A stretch of 64,000 nucleotides of DNA from Alistipes sp. (GCA_022767745.1 JALENN010000006.1:248001-312000); one strand, 5' to 3'; shown: positions 9,129-18,777, counted from the stretch's first letter. A program made the numbers and translations. The notes: a model not told the origin generated them from the letters alone.

Positions 9129-10295
9129 TTATATCATTCTGAACTTCAATATCACCGGATTATCGTCATTCTGCCCTTTCAGTACTTCCAGCACATCTTT
9201 CCCCAAAGGCGAAAGTTCGGCAGAGGCATCCCTCAACGCATCGGCCGGCCCAGGCACCACGGCATAGTAGAAACCGTCGCCGCACCCTGCGGGACACACC
9301 CGGCAAACCAGCCCGCCGATACCGATGCGCCGCGCCACAAACGACTCCCCGCCGCGACGGCAGTAGGCCATCATCGGCGGCCGTTTCTGCAGTCCGATGG
9401 CATTGGAGAACCAAAAGGCCGCATCCCCGCCCTCGAAACAGCCCATACACGGGACATGGCAGTAACTGAGTATTATCGCGTCGGACTCATAAGAGCGTAT
9501 ATAAGGCTCCCAGTCAAAGAATCCGAGTGTCTCATAAGCCCCGTCGGGAGCAGCGTGGCTGCCCATGTCGAACATCGCGACCGAACGGCACTCTTCCGAC
9601 GTAACGCGGTAAAACATGAACGGATTGTATTCGCAGGCGACATATACGCACCCGTCATTGCCCCGCGACAAACAGTCGGACGAAAGGTCCTTGCCTTTCC
9701 ACTCGCCTGCGGCTAAAGCCGCCGACATATCACCCGTATCAATATCCATACGCTCCACCGAGTAACTCGGCTTATCCCCACCGTCGCCGCCGAAACGGGT
9801 TACGCCGACCAGGAGGTTCCCGTCATCGAGGAATTCCACAGCGCCGATCTTGGCCTCGATCCGCAAAGTCCTTATATGGCGCATCTCCGACAGGTCATAG
9901 ACCAGTACCTGCCGCATCTGGGCATCGCTTATGACAAGCATGTCGGAATCGGGATCGTAAGCGAAATCCGATATAACGGCATATTCCCCCGGACCCCGGC
10001 CTGCACGGTTGACACGAACCGCGTCACCGCTGCGTCCGTCAACACACAGCAGCACGTTGTCGAAGTTCACAAGAATCAGGTCTCCGTAACCCTTGCATCT
10101 GCGCACCTCCCCTACGGGATACTCCGACCTTACGGGAATTACGTCGACGGAAAGCGCCACATCGGCAAGGTCGTAATCCGACGCGGCATCCACATCGACG
10201 GCACACACCCCCTCGGCTCGATTGGCATCACCGCACGAGACAGCCGTCAGGCAACACAGCACGCACAATATGAAAACTCTGATTCCGGTATACAT
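9129..10295 (-). CDS. 6-bladed beta-propeller lipoprotein (unknown role)
   Basis: A 388-residue lipoprotein: signal peptide with lipobox TAVSC (Cys about 21), then repeated beta-strand units. The segment DLILVNFDNVLLCVDGRSGD followed by RAGRGPGEYAVISDFAYDP is the hallmark GxGPGEY motif of the Bacteroidota 6-bladed beta-propeller family, whose members bind unknown ligands at the cell surface or in the periplasm. It sits in the dcw operon between mraY (19 bp) and murD (67 bp), on the same strand and with no visible promoter. Base composition looks less GC-rich than its neighbours, suggesting a later insertion. No link to cell-wall synthesis can be read from the sequence. Confidence 0.8.
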   Translation of the reverse strand: MYTGIRVFILCVLCCLTAVSCGDANRAEGVCAVDVDAASDYDLADVALSVDVIPVRSEYPVGEVRRCKGYGDLILVNFDNVLLCVDGRSGDAVRVNRAGRGPGEYAVISDFAYDPDSDMLVISDAQMRQVLVYDLSEMRHIRTLRIEAKIGAVEFLDDGNLLVGVTRFGGDGGDKPSYSVERMDIDTGDMSAALAAGEWKGKDLSSDCLSRGNDGCVYVACEYNPFMFYRVTSEECRSVAMFDMGSHAAPDGAYETLGFFDWEPYIRSYESDAIILSYCHVPCMGCFEGGDAAFWFSNAIGLQKRPPMMAYCRRGGESFVARRIGIGGLVCRVCPAGCGDGFYYAVVPGPADALRDASAELSPLGKDVLEVLKGQNDDNPVILKFRMI

Positions 10296-10314
10296 AAGGT
10301 TCCGTAATATCGGG

Positions 10315-11559
10315 TTATCGTATCTTAAGCGTCACAAGGGTCATGGCGCAGAGCAGGATCGAGACGATAAAGAAACGCATCACGATCTTGGTCTCGAACA
10401 GCCCCTTCTTCTGGTAGTGGTGGTGCAACGGCGACATCAGCAGCAGGCGGCGACCCTCGCCGTAGCGCCGGCGCGTGTACTTGAACCACCCCACCTGCAC
10501 CATCACCGACACCGACTCCACGAGGAAGATGCCGCACAGCAGCGGCAGCAGCAGCTCCTTGCGTATGCAGAGGGCGAAGACGGCGATGATACCGCCGATC
10601 GACAGCGAGCCCGTATCGCCCATGAATATCTGCGCCGGGAACGAGTTGTACCACAGGAATCCCAGCAGCGCGCCGCCCATGGCCGCGGCGAAGACCACCA
10701 GCTCCGACGCGTCGGGTATGTACATTATGTTGAGATAGTCGGCATAGATGATGTGTCCCGAGAGGTATGCCAGCGCCCCCAGCACGATCACTATCGGCAC
10801 CGACACCGACGTGAGCAGGCCGTCGAGGCCGTCCGTCAGGTTGGCGCCGTTCGACACCGCCGTCACGATGAAGATGGCCACGGCGATGTACAATATCCAC
10901 GTCAGCAGGCGGTCGCCCCCCACGACCCAGCCGTAGTCGAACTCGTTGTCCTTGACGAAGGGGATGGTGGTGTTGGCCACCTTCTGCGGCTCGGAGTCGA
11001 TCACCGAGCGCTGCACCTGCGTCACGATCGTCTGGCCAGCTTCGTCGGTATATGTCACCTCGACGGGGCCATCGATCTTCTCGCGCACGACGACGTCCTG
11101 CGAGAAGCACATGACCGAACCGACGATGATGCCCAGGCCCACCTGGCCCACGATCTTGAAGCGACCCTTGAGGCCCTCCTTCTTGTGGCGGAAGGTCTTG
11201 ATGTAGTCATCGAGGAAACCGATGCAGCCGAGCCACACGGTCGAGACGAGCATCAGTTGCACGTATATGTTGTCGAGGCGGCCGACCAGCAGCGTCGGCA
11301 CCAGCACCGCCAGCAGTATGAGCACGCCGCCCATGGTGGGGGTGCCGCGCTTCGAGAGCTGGCCTTCGAGCCCCAGGTCGCGGATCTCCTCGCCAATCTG
11401 GTGGCGGCGGAGAAGGCGTATGATCGAGCGGCCGAAGATGATGGTTATCAGCAATGCGAGAATCACGGCCAGAGCCGAACGGAACGTTATGTACTGGAAC
11501 ATACCCGAGCCGGGGACGTCGTACATCTCGTCGAGATAGCGGAAAAGTGAGTAGAGCAT
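10315..11559 (-). CDS. mraY: Phospho-N-acetylmuramoyl-pentapeptide transferase
   Basis: Makes lipid I from UDP-MurNAc-pentapeptide and undecaprenyl phosphate at the inner membrane. About ten membrane segments. Signatures: KRGTPTMGG near the first cytoplasmic loop, the DDYIK aspartates (about 118-122), NLTDGLDGL (about 250), QIFMGDTGSLSIGG (about 320) and the C-terminal SPLHHHYQKKG. 414 residues is typical for Bacteroidota MraY. It follows murE by 20 bp. Its lipid carrier is made by the uppS gene at 44.6 kb. Confidence 0.98.
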   Translation of the reverse strand: MLYSLFRYLDEMYDVPGSGMFQYITFRSALAVILALLITIIFGRSIIRLLRRHQIGEEIRDLGLEGQLSKRGTPTMGGVLILLAVLVPTLLVGRLDNIYVQLMLVSTVWLGCIGFLDDYIKTFRHKKEGLKGRFKIVGQVGLGIIVGSVMCFSQDVVVREKIDGPVEVTYTDEAGQTIVTQVQRSVIDSEPQKVANTTIPFVKDNEFDYGWVVGGDRLLTWILYIAVAIFIVTAVSNGANLTDGLDGLLTSVSVPIVIVLGALAYLSGHIIYADYLNIMYIPDASELVVFAAAMGGALLGFLWYNSFPAQIFMGDTGSLSIGGIIAVFALCIRKELLLPLLCGIFLVESVSVMVQVGWFKYTRRRYGEGRRLLLMSPLHHHYQKKGLFETKIVMRFFIVSILLCAMTLVTLKIR

Positions 11560-11579
11560 TTTATTCGATAGTCGTTGTT

Positions 11580-13055
11580 TTAAGCATGTTTCGCCCCGCT
11601 GCTCTCAACGCAGCGCAGGGCGGCGGCCGCCTCCTCGCGGTCGTCGAAATGGTGTTTCTCGCGGCCCACGATCTGGTAGGTCTCGTGGCCCTTGCCCGCA
11701 ATGAGGACGATGTCGCCCTCGTGCGAGAGCATCACCGCCGTGCGGATGGCCTGCGCGCGGTCCGTGATGCGCAGGCAGCGCGCCCCGGGCTCGGCGCCCG
11801 CCATGATCTCGTCGAGGATGGCCTCGGGATCCTCCGTGCGGGGGTTGTCCGACGTGAAGACCGCCACCGACGCCTCGCGCGAGGCTATGGCCCCCATCTC
11901 GGGACGCTTCGTGCGGTCGCGGTCGCCGCCGCAGCCGCACACCACGATGAGCTGCTGCTCGGGGCGGCGTATCTCGTTGATGGTCTCGATGACGTTCTGC
12001 AGCGCATCGGGCGTATGCGCGTAGTCGACGATAACCGTACGCCCCGACTCCGACCGCACGGGCTCGAAGCGCCCGCTCACCGAGTGCAGCGCGCTCAGGC
12101 AGCGCAGCACATCCTCCGCGTCGGCCCCCAGCAGCCGTGCCGTACCGTATACGGCCAGCAGGTTGGCGGCGTTGAAGCGGCCGATGAAGTCGACCCACAC
12201 CTCGCGGCGGTCGATCGCGAGCAGCATGCCGTCGAAGTGCATCTCCAGCACCTTGCAGCGGAAGTCGGCCATCGAGCGCAGCGAGTAGGTGCTGACCGCG
12301 GCACGCGTGTTCTGCACCATCACCGCGCCGTTGCGGTCGTCGGCGTTGGTCAGCGCGAAGGCTCCCTTGGGCAGCGTGTCGAAGAGGCGTTTCTTCGCCT
12401 TGACATACTCGGCAAAGGTCTTGTGGTAGTCGAGGTGGTCGTGCGTCAGGTTCGTGAAGACGGCCCCCGCGAAATGCAGGCCGCGCACGCGCTGCTGCAC
12501 GATCGAGTGCGACGACACCTCCATGAAGCAGTATTCGCACCCCGTATCGACCATCTCGCGCAGCATGGCGTTCAGCCGCACGGCGTCGGGCGTCGTGTGG
12601 GTCGACTCCACCTCGCGCTCGCCCACGCGGTAGACCACCGTCGATATGAGCCCCGCGCGGTGCCCCAGCATGCGGAACATGTCGTAGAGCAGCGTGGCGA
12701 TGGTCGTCTTGCCGTTGGTGCCCGTGACGCCCACCAGCCGCAGCTCGCGCGACGGGTTGCCGTAGAAGGCCGCCGCCATGTCGGCCAGTGCGCCGTGGCT
12801 GTCGTCCACAACCACGTAGCTGACGCCCTCCGCCGTCTGTTCGGGCAGGCGCTCGCACACCACGGCCGACGCTCCGGCCTCAACGGCCGCGCCGATGAAG
12901 TCGTGGCCGTCGCTGCTCTCGCCGCGCACGGCAAAGAAGCAGTCGCCGCGGCCCACGCGCCGCGAGTCGTAACACAGCGCCCCGATCTCGGGGTCCGACG
13001 ACGTCACGATCGTACGCACGGGCGTCGCCGCAAGAAGTTCGCTCAAACGTTTCAT
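11580..13055 (-). CDS. murE: UDP-MurNAc-tripeptide synthetase (meso-DAP type)
   Basis: Adds the third amino acid of the peptidoglycan stem. The ATP loop is GTNGKTTIATLLYD and the central-domain signature is NLTHDHLDYHKTF. The C-terminal DNPRTEDP (about 390-400) is the meso-diaminopimelate-specifying motif, so the substrate should be meso-DAP. CGCGGDRDRTKRPEMG is also conserved. The true start is MKRLSELLA at 13055, giving 491 residues. The 799-residue track ORF only adds an antisense-like shadow reading into ftsI. It lies 47 bp after ftsI and 20 bp before mraY. Confidence 0.97.
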   Translation of the reverse strand: MKRLSELLAATPVRTIVTSSDPEIGALCYDSRRVGRGDCFFAVRGESSDGHDFIGAAVEAGASAVVCERLPEQTAEGVSYVVVDDSHGALADMAAAFYGNPSRELRLVGVTGTNGKTTIATLLYDMFRMLGHRAGLISTVVYRVGEREVESTHTTPDAVRLNAMLREMVDTGCEYCFMEVSSHSIVQQRVRGLHFAGAVFTNLTHDHLDYHKTFAEYVKAKKRLFDTLPKGAFALTNADDRNGAVMVQNTRAAVSTYSLRSMADFRCKVLEMHFDGMLLAIDRREVWVDFIGRFNAANLLAVYGTARLLGADAEDVLRCLSALHSVSGRFEPVRSESGRTVIVDYAHTPDALQNVIETINEIRRPEQQLIVVCGCGGDRDRTKRPEMGAIASREASVAVFTSDNPRTEDPEAILDEIMAGAEPGARCLRITDRAQAIRTAVMLSHEGDIVLIAGKGHETYQIVGREKHHFDDREEAAAALRCVESSGAKHA

Positions 13056-13102
13056 ACCATATATCTTTCTTTCTCCTCTCTCCATACCTTGACGGCCGCG
13101 CC

Positions 13103-15376
13103 CTACCGCAGCGTTATGCTCACCGTCTGCCCGGCGCGTATCTTCTCGCCGGCGCGTATGCTCTGCGTGCGCACGCGCCCCTTGCCCGTGCTGCGCACAT
13201 GCAGCCCGCGGCTCTCGAGCAGGTAGATGGCATCCATCAGCCCCATGCCCACCACGTTGGGCATCGTCGTGCGGTCGGCATCGATCGTGCGTATGTCGAC
13301 GTTGCACAGCGAATCGACACGCGACACGCCCCAGCCGTTGCGGTCGGTGAACGACACCCGCGGCGAGAACTTGTCGGCCACGCGCCGCACGTAGGCTATG
13401 TTGCCGCCCTTGACATGCGGCGGGTAGTGCTCCTCGTCCGATGGGGTCACCGTCTGGTGCCACTCCTCGTCGCGGTAGAACATGTAGTTGACGATGTCGC
13501 GCTGCACGGGACCCGCCAGGCCCGCGCCGTAGACCGTCGTACCGCGCCCGCGGCGCGTGAAGACCGACGTCATGACCGTGTACTTCGGGTTGTCGGCCGG
13601 GAAGTAGGTCACCATCGATCCCAGATAGTAGCCGTCGGAGTACTTGATGCCGCTCTGCGCGAATTTCGCCGTACCCGTCTTCGCGCCCACAAGAAGCGTC
13701 ACCGTATCGCGGAAGTAGGCATGCGCCGTACCCGAAAGGGCCGTCTCCTCGAGGCACTCGCGCACGGTCTTGAGCGTCGAGCTGCTGCATATCCTGTCGA
13801 CAAGCACCTCCGTGGGGAACTCCTCCACCACGCGCGTGCCGCGGCGTATCTCGCGTATGAGTCGCGGAGCCACCATGCAGCCACCGTTGGCCACGGCGTT
13901 GTAGAGCGTAAGCGTATGTATCGGGGCCAGCTCCACGGCATAGCCGTAACCCATGTTGGGCAGCGTGTGCTGCGACCACCCCTTGCTCTTGTACTCGGGG
14001 ATGTAGGGCTTCGCCTCGCCCATCTTCTCGAGCCCCATAGTGCGGTCGAGATGCAGGTGGTGCAGGAACTTCACATAGGCCTCCGGGTCATCCTTGTAGT
14101 GGTCGTAGATGGCCTCGGCGAAATATACGTTCGACGACTGCGCCACGGCCTCCTTGAGGGCGATCTCGCCGCCTATGTTGTGCGAGTCCTGTATCAGCGG
14201 GCCGCGCTTGCCGCCCACGCGTACCGCACGTCCGCTGTGCGTGTCGTACATCTTGTCCTCCGGCATGTCGCAGTCCTCCACCAGCGCCAGCATCGCCGCC
14301 AGCTTGAACGTCGAACCCGGCTCCATGCGGCGACTCAGGGCGTAGTTCTCCTTCTCGACATATACGCCGCTGCGCTCCGACGTCTCGCCCAGGTTGGCTA
14401 TGGCAAGTATGTCGCCCGTGGCCACCTCCATCACCATCGCCGTGCCCCAGATGGCCTTCTGCGCCGTGAGCTGGCGCCGCAGCGCCTGGTCGGCGATATG
14501 CTGTATGTCGGCGTCGAGCGTGGTGACGATGTCCATGCCGTCCTCGGCGTCGATGTTCTCGCTGCTGTGCACCACGCTCGAGAAGCCCGGTGCGATGCGC
14601 TGGCGTATCATGCGCCCGTCGCGCCCCTCCAGCTGCTCGCGGTAGATGGCCTCGATGCCGTAGTTGCCCTTGTCACCCACCAGTCCCAGCGTACGCCGCG
14701 CCAGCTCGCCGTAGGGATATACGCGCTGGTCCAACGTCACGAGGTTGTAGGTCATGCCCATGTTCCAGTTCAGGATGGGGTACTTGCGCAGCGTCTGCCA
14801 CTCGTTGTAGTCGACCGGACGCGGCAGTATGGCCACGGGACGGTGGTCGCGCAGCGTGTCGTAGACCTTCACCGTCTTGAACTCGTCATGCCGCAGCATA
14901 TCCCATATGCGGGCGAAGAAGCCCTCCGACCGCAGCACCGTCGTATCCTTGCGGTAGACCACGCGGTAGTGCTTGTTGTGCTCGTCGATCATGCGGCGGC
15001 GGTACTCCGACGCCGGACGGTCGCCGAAGAAGCGCGCCAGCAGCTTCGACAGCGAGTCGGCCTGCTCGCGGAAGAGGGCCAGCGAGTCGAAGCCGTCGCT
15101 GGCCATATCGAAATCGACACGGTAGCGCAGGATCGACGTGGCCAGGGGCTCGCCGTCGCGTGCCAGGATGGCCCCGCGGCGCGAATATACCGAGTCGGCG
15201 ATGAAGATGCGGCTCTCCAGACGCTTGGCGTTGTACGCCGTCTCGGGGCTGAGCGCCGACACCCACACCAGGCGCACGACGACGCACAGCGCCACCAGGA
15301 TGAAGACGCCGTAGACCTTCTTCACCCGCGTGTACATCTCGTCCTTTACGTCGGTATCGCGTTTCAGTTTTGCCAT
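13103..15376 (-). CDS. ftsI: Class B penicillin-binding protein with PASTA domain (FtsI/PBP3)
   Basis: Division transpeptidase of 757 residues. One membrane anchor (about 20-42) is followed by the PBP dimerisation region, a transpeptidase domain with STFK (Ser355/Lys358), SSN (about 414-416) and KTG (about 566-568), and one C-terminal PASTA repeat (about 695-757, MPNVVGMGLMDAIYLLESRG). It crosslinks septal peptidoglycan and pairs with FtsW from the same operon. Terminal PASTA domains occur in Bacteroidota FtsI but not in the E. coli protein. The start at 15376 fits a short cytoplasmic tail. Confidence 0.96.
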   Translation of the reverse strand: MAKLKRDTDVKDEMYTRVKKVYGVFILVALCVVVRLVWVSALSPETAYNAKRLESRIFIADSVYSRRGAILARDGEPLATSILRYRVDFDMASDGFDSLALFREQADSLSKLLARFFGDRPASEYRRRMIDEHNKHYRVVYRKDTTVLRSEGFFARIWDMLRHDEFKTVKVYDTLRDHRPVAILPRPVDYNEWQTLRKYPILNWNMGMTYNLVTLDQRVYPYGELARRTLGLVGDKGNYGIEAIYREQLEGRDGRMIRQRIAPGFSSVVHSSENIDAEDGMDIVTTLDADIQHIADQALRRQLTAQKAIWGTAMVMEVATGDILAIANLGETSERSGVYVEKENYALSRRMEPGSTFKLAAMLALVEDCDMPEDKMYDTHSGRAVRVGGKRGPLIQDSHNIGGEIALKEAVAQSSNVYFAEAIYDHYKDDPEAYVKFLHHLHLDRTMGLEKMGEAKPYIPEYKSKGWSQHTLPNMGYGYAVELAPIHTLTLYNAVANGGCMVAPRLIREIRRGTRVVEEFPTEVLVDRICSSSTLKTVRECLEETALSGTAHAYFRDTVTLLVGAKTGTAKFAQSGIKYSDGYYLGSMVTYFPADNPKYTVMTSVFTRRGRGTTVYGAGLAGPVQRDIVNYMFYRDEEWHQTVTPSDEEHYPPHVKGGNIAYVRRVADKFSPRVSFTDRNGWGVSRVDSLCNVDIRTIDADRTTMPNVVGMGLMDAIYLLESRGLHVRSTGKGRVRTQSIRAGEKIRAGQTVSITLR

Positions 15377-15455
15377 TTCCGGTTACGTTTCATGCGGGCG
15401 CACGGCCCGCCAAAATTGCCCGCGGCGGCCATCGCTGCGGCCGCCACGCGCGCCG

Positions 15456-16004
15456 TCACTCCTCCACCACGGCCTTCGGGCGGCGCGGGTCCTGCAGGTC
15501 GATGCCACGCCGCCGCAGCTCCTCCGAGATGGCGGCATGGGTGGTGCGGCGGTAGAGCTGCTCCTGCAGTCGTATCGACCGCTCGCGCAGCAGCTGCACC
15601 TCGCGCTCGAGGCGCGAGTATTTCATGTCGGCGGCCAGCGAGGTGAACATCACCACGATGCTCACGAAGCAGATGCCCGCTATGGCCGCAAAGTAGCGGT
15701 AGTTCTCCGCCACGCTGCGGTTGACGAGGATGTTGCCCGAGAATATCTGCCAGAACAGGCGCGAACGCTTGCGCGCCACGCGCTGCTCGCGCTCCTGCTG
15801 CTCGCGCTGCTCCTCGGCCTCCTGCTCGCGGTCGCGCGCTATGTCCTCGTCGGCCTCGCCGCTCTGCACGCGCAGGATCTCGCGGCGCACACGGCGGCGG
15901 AACTCCTCCGCCTCCTCGCGCTCGCGCAGCTCCTCCTCGCTCAGGGGATGGAACTCGTCCTCCTCCGACTGCGGCACCATGTCTCTCTCGTCGTCCGTCG
16001 CCAT
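15456..16004 (-). CDS. ftsL: FtsL-like division protein with long acidic N-terminus
   Basis: Bitopic protein between rsmH and ftsI, the FtsL position. A charged Glu/Arg-rich cytoplasmic stretch (about residues 1-95) is followed by NILVNRSVAENYRYF, one transmembrane helix (about 108-130, AIAGICFVSIVVMFTSLAA) and a periplasmic leucine-rich coiled coil (LEREVQLLRERSIRLQEQLYRR). FtsL recruits FtsW/FtsI through that coil. The start at 16004 has an AAAGGT-like ribosome site; the track start at 16064 would add 20 basic residues. The N-terminal region is far longer than the short tail of E. coli FtsL. Assignment rests on topology and position. Confidence 0.8.
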   Translation of the reverse strand: MATDDERDMVPQSEEDEFHPLSEEELREREEAEEFRRRVRREILRVQSGEADEDIARDREQEAEEQREQQEREQRVARKRSRLFWQIFSGNILVNRSVAENYRYFAAIAGICFVSIVVMFTSLAADMKYSRLEREVQLLRERSIRLQEQLYRRTTHAAISEELRRRGIDLQDPRRPKAVVEE

Positions 16005-16093
16005 AGACCTTTCAGCTGTTGTATTTCTCCTTTTATACTTTTTTACAGAATCCTTACCGCGCATCTATCTGATACAGACCCTTGCCCGCGCCG

Positions 16094-17014
16094 TCACAGC
16101 TTTGCCGCGGCGCGCATCTTGGCCGACCGCGAACGGGGATTGGCCTCGATCTCGGCCGCCGTGGGCAGCACGGCCTTGCGCGTCACCACCTCGAAGGGAG
16201 TGAGCTGCCGTCCGTAGAAGTCGCTCTCGACACGTCCCTCGAAGTTGCCGCTGCGCATGAAGTTCTTCACGAGGCGGTCTTCCAACGAGTGGTACGATAT
16301 GACCACCAGCCGTCCGCCCGGGCGCAGCACCTTGAGCGACTGCTCGAGCGCCATCTTCAGCGCCTCCATCTCGCCGTTGACCTCGATGCGCAGCGCCTGG
16401 AACAGTTTTGTCAGGAACTTCGCCCCGTCACGCTTCGGGGTGCAGGGCTCCACGGCCTCGACCAGCTGCCGCGTGGTGAGGATGGGCTCCGTCTCGCGGC
16501 GCCGCACGATGCACGAGGCGATCTTCCACGTCGTGTCCAGCTCGCCCCAGTCGCGCAGCACGCGCGCCAGCGTATCGGCGTCGTAGCCGTTCACCACGTC
16601 GGCCGCGGTACGGCCGCCGCGGCGGTTCATACGCATGTCGAGAGGGCCGTCGTTGCGGAACGAGAAGCCTCGGCCGGCCTCGTCGAAGTGGTGCGACGAG
16701 ACCCCCAGGTCGGCCAGTATGCCGTCCACCTGCCGCACGCCGCGCAGGCGCAGCGCCCCGCGCAGGAAGCGGAAATTGCTCTCGACATAGTGCAGGCGGC
16801 CGTCGTCGGGGATGTTGGCCGCCGTGTCGCGGTCCTGGTCGAAGGCATAGAGGCGCCCCTCGGGGCCCAGGGCCGAGAGTATGCGGCGCGAGTGGCCGCC
16901 ACCGCCGAAGGTGAGGTCGACATAGGTGCCCGCCGCGTCGATGTCGAGCAGCGAGATGGCCTCGTCGGCCAGCACGGGAATGTGGTATGGTACGAAGTCC
17001 GAGGACGTTGTCAT
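16094..17014 (-). CDS. rsmH: 16S rRNA (cytosine1402-N4)-methyltransferase
   Basis: SAM-dependent methyltransferase (MraW). HIPVLADEAISLL and the SAM loop VDLTFGGGGHSRRIL (about 30-45) are diagnostic, followed by LADLGVSSHHFDEAGRGFSF and the C-terminal VISYHSLEDRLVKNFMR and NPRSRSAKMRAA. The start is MTTSSDFVPYH at 17014, giving 306 residues; the track ORF extends upstream through the promoter region. It is the first gene of the dcw operon here. The usual mraZ upstream is missing and the divergent neighbour is guaB. Confidence 0.97.
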   Translation of the reverse strand: MTTSSDFVPYHIPVLADEAISLLDIDAAGTYVDLTFGGGGHSRRILSALGPEGRLYAFDQDRDTAANIPDDGRLHYVESNFRFLRGALRLRGVRQVDGILADLGVSSHHFDEAGRGFSFRNDGPLDMRMNRRGGRTAADVVNGYDADTLARVLRDWGELDTTWKIASCIVRRRETEPILTTRQLVEAVEPCTPKRDGAKFLTKLFQALRIEVNGEMEALKMALEQSLKVLRPGGRLVVISYHSLEDRLVKNFMRSGNFEGRVESDFYGRQLTPFEVVTRKAVLPTAAEIEANPRSRSAKMRAAAKL

Positions 17015-17037
17015 TTTCAAAAGCGCATATTCGGTGG

Positions 17038-17071
17038 TAAAGGTACTGCTTTTAGCAGAATTCTCGGCAAC
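17038..17071 (-). promoter_or_regulatory. Probable weak promoter of the dcw operon
   Basis: On the minus strand GTTG (17068-17071), 22 bp and TACCTTTA (17038-17045) resemble the Bacteroidota consensus with one mismatch in each box and a long spacer. The spacer holds the perfect inverted repeat CTGCT-TTT-AGCAG (17046-17058, plus-strand reading), which could be an operator. Confidence 0.4.
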
Positions 17072-17216
17072 ATGCCGCCATATATTTTTTCGGCGCCGCG
17101 CGCCCTCCCGGCCTGCGCGCCCCGCCGTGCCGCACGCACCCCGCGCGCCGCCGCCGGAGAGAATCTCCGGCAGGCGCAAAAAAATCGGACGCCGGGCCCG
17201 AAAAACAGGGGCGAAT

Positions 17217-17248
17217 TTTGGAGGTCTCTATTTTTATGGCTAACTTTG
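17217..17248 (+). promoter_or_regulatory. Bacteroidota consensus promoter of guaBA
   Basis: TTTG (17217-17220), 20 bp, TAACTTTG (17241-17248). It is a full match to the consensus and places the transcript start near 17255, which rules out the upstream ATGs at 17218 and 17236 as guaB starts. Confidence 0.85.
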
Positions 17249-17271
17249 TGCGCAACAAAAACCCCAAGTAT

Positions 17272-18744
17272 ATGTCATTCATAGATGAAAGGGTACAGTC
17301 GACAGGGTTGACTTTCGACGACGTGTTGCTCGTACCCGCCTACTCAGAAGTGTTGCCGCGGACAGTCTCTACCGAGACATACTTTTCGCGAAATATCAAG
17401 TTGAACATACCCATCGTGTCGGCCGCAATGGATACGGTCACCGAGGCTCCTCTGGCCATAGCGCTCGCTCGCGAAGGAGGCATAGGCGTGATTCACAAGA
17501 ATATGACCATCGCCGAGCAGGCCGCGCACGTGCGCCGCGTCAAGCGTGCCGAGAACGGCATGATCTACGACCCGATCACCATCACCAAGGAGCAGACCGT
17601 GGGCGACGCCCTGCAGCTCATGCACGACAACAAGATCGGCGGCATCCCCGTCATCGACGCGCAGAACACCCTCATCGGCATCGTCACCAACCGTGACCTG
17701 CGCTTCCAGCGCGACATGAGCCGCCGCATCGAGGAGGTGATGACCAAGGAGAACATCATCACCACCCACAGCACCGAGCTCGAGAAGGCATCGGAGATAC
17801 TGCTGCGCAACAAGATCGAGAAGCTGCCCGTCGTCGACGACAACGGCAAGCTCATCGGCCTGATCACATACAAGGACATCACCAAGGTACAGGACCATCC
17901 CAACGCCTGCAAGGACTCGAAAGGACGTCTGCGCGTGGCGGCCGGCGTGGGTGTCACGGCCGACGCTGTGGAGCGCGTCCGCGCCCTTATCGCCGAGAGT
18001 GTCGACGCCGTGGTGATCGACTCGTCGCACGGCCACTCGAAGAACGTGGTCGAGACACTGAAGCGCATCAAGAGCGAGTTCCCCGAGCTCGACGTCGTCG
18101 TGGGCAACATCGCCACCGCCGAGGCGGCACGCTACCTTGTCGAGGCCGGCGCCGACGGCGTTAAGGTGGGCATAGGCCCCGGTTCGATATGCACCACGCG
18201 TATCATCGCGGGCTGCGGCGTACCCCAGCTCTCGGCCATCTACGACGCTGCGCACGCCATCAAGGGCAGCGGCATCCCCGTCATCGCCGACGGCGGCCTG
18301 CGCTACTCGGGCGACTGCGTCAAGGCTCTGGCTGCGGGCGGCGACTGCGTCATGATAGGCTCGATGTTCGCCGGCACCGAGGAGTCGCCCGGCGAGACGA
18401 TCATCTACAACGGCCGTAAGTTCAAGACATACCGCGGCATGGGCTCGATCGACGCCATGAAGGCCGGTTCGAAGGACCGCTACTTCCAGAGCGAGGTCAA
18501 CGCCGACAACAAGCTCGTTCCCGAAGGCATCGTCGGCCGCGTACCCTTCAAGGGCTCGCTCAGCGAGACGGTATACCAGCTCGTCGGCGGCATCCGCGCC
18601 GGCATGGGTCTGTGCGGCGCCAAGAACATAGCCGCCCTGCAGAAGGCCAAGTTCGTGCGCATCACCTCGAACGGCGTTGTGGAGAACCACCCCCACGACA
18701 TCACCATCACCCGCGAAACGCCCAACTACTCGCGCGGCGAGTAA
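17272..18744 (+). CDS. guaB: IMP dehydrogenase
   Basis: Oxidises IMP to XMP with NAD+, the rate-limiting step of guanine nucleotide synthesis. [18 protein letters not shown] opens the TIM barrel. Two CBS domains occupy about residues 95-215. The catalytic loop is [11 protein letters not shown] (the Cys attacks IMP), followed by [17 protein letters not shown] and the flap region near YRGMGS. Start chosen at MSFIDERV (17272), giving 490 residues, the usual length, because the promoter -7 box lies over the earlier ATGs. Codons are mostly preferred GC-ending ones, as expected for high expression. guaA follows after 33 bp. Confidence 0.97.
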   Translation: MSFIDERVQSTGLTFDDVLLVPAYSEVLPRTVSTETYFSRNIKLNIPIVSAAMDTVTEAPLAIALAREGGIGVIHKNMTIAEQAAHVRRVKRAENGMIYDPITITKEQTVGDALQLMHDNKIGGIPVIDAQNTLIGIVTNRDLRFQRDMSRRIEEVMTKENIITTHSTELEKASEILLRNKIEKLPVVDDNGKLIGLITYKDITKVQDHPNACKDSKGRLRVAAGVGVTADAVERVRALIAESVDAVVIDSSHGHSKNVVETLKRIKSEFPELDVVVGNIATAEAARYLVEAGADGVKVGIGPGSICTTRIIAGCGVPQLSAIYDAAHAIKGSGIPVIADGGLRYSGDCVKALAAGGDCVMIGSMFAGTEESPGETIIYNGRKFKTYRGMGSIDAMKAGSKDRYFQSEVNADNKLVPEGIVGRVPFKGSLSETVYQLVGGIRAGMGLCGAKNIAALQKAKFVRITSNGVVENHPHDITITRETPNYSRGE

Positions 18745-18777
18745 CACGGGCCACAACAGGCAAACCAAACGATTCAT

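Noticed and set aside
6179-9142. 987-residue plus-strand ORF opposite ftsW and murD
   Set aside because: Antisense shadow of two essential genes with complete motifs; composition His/Arg/Gln-rich and no domain.
11580-13979. 799-residue ORF as a possible fusion with MurE
   Set aside because: The N-terminal 308 residues are a frame shadow of ftsI. MurE begins at MKRLSEL with a normal length.
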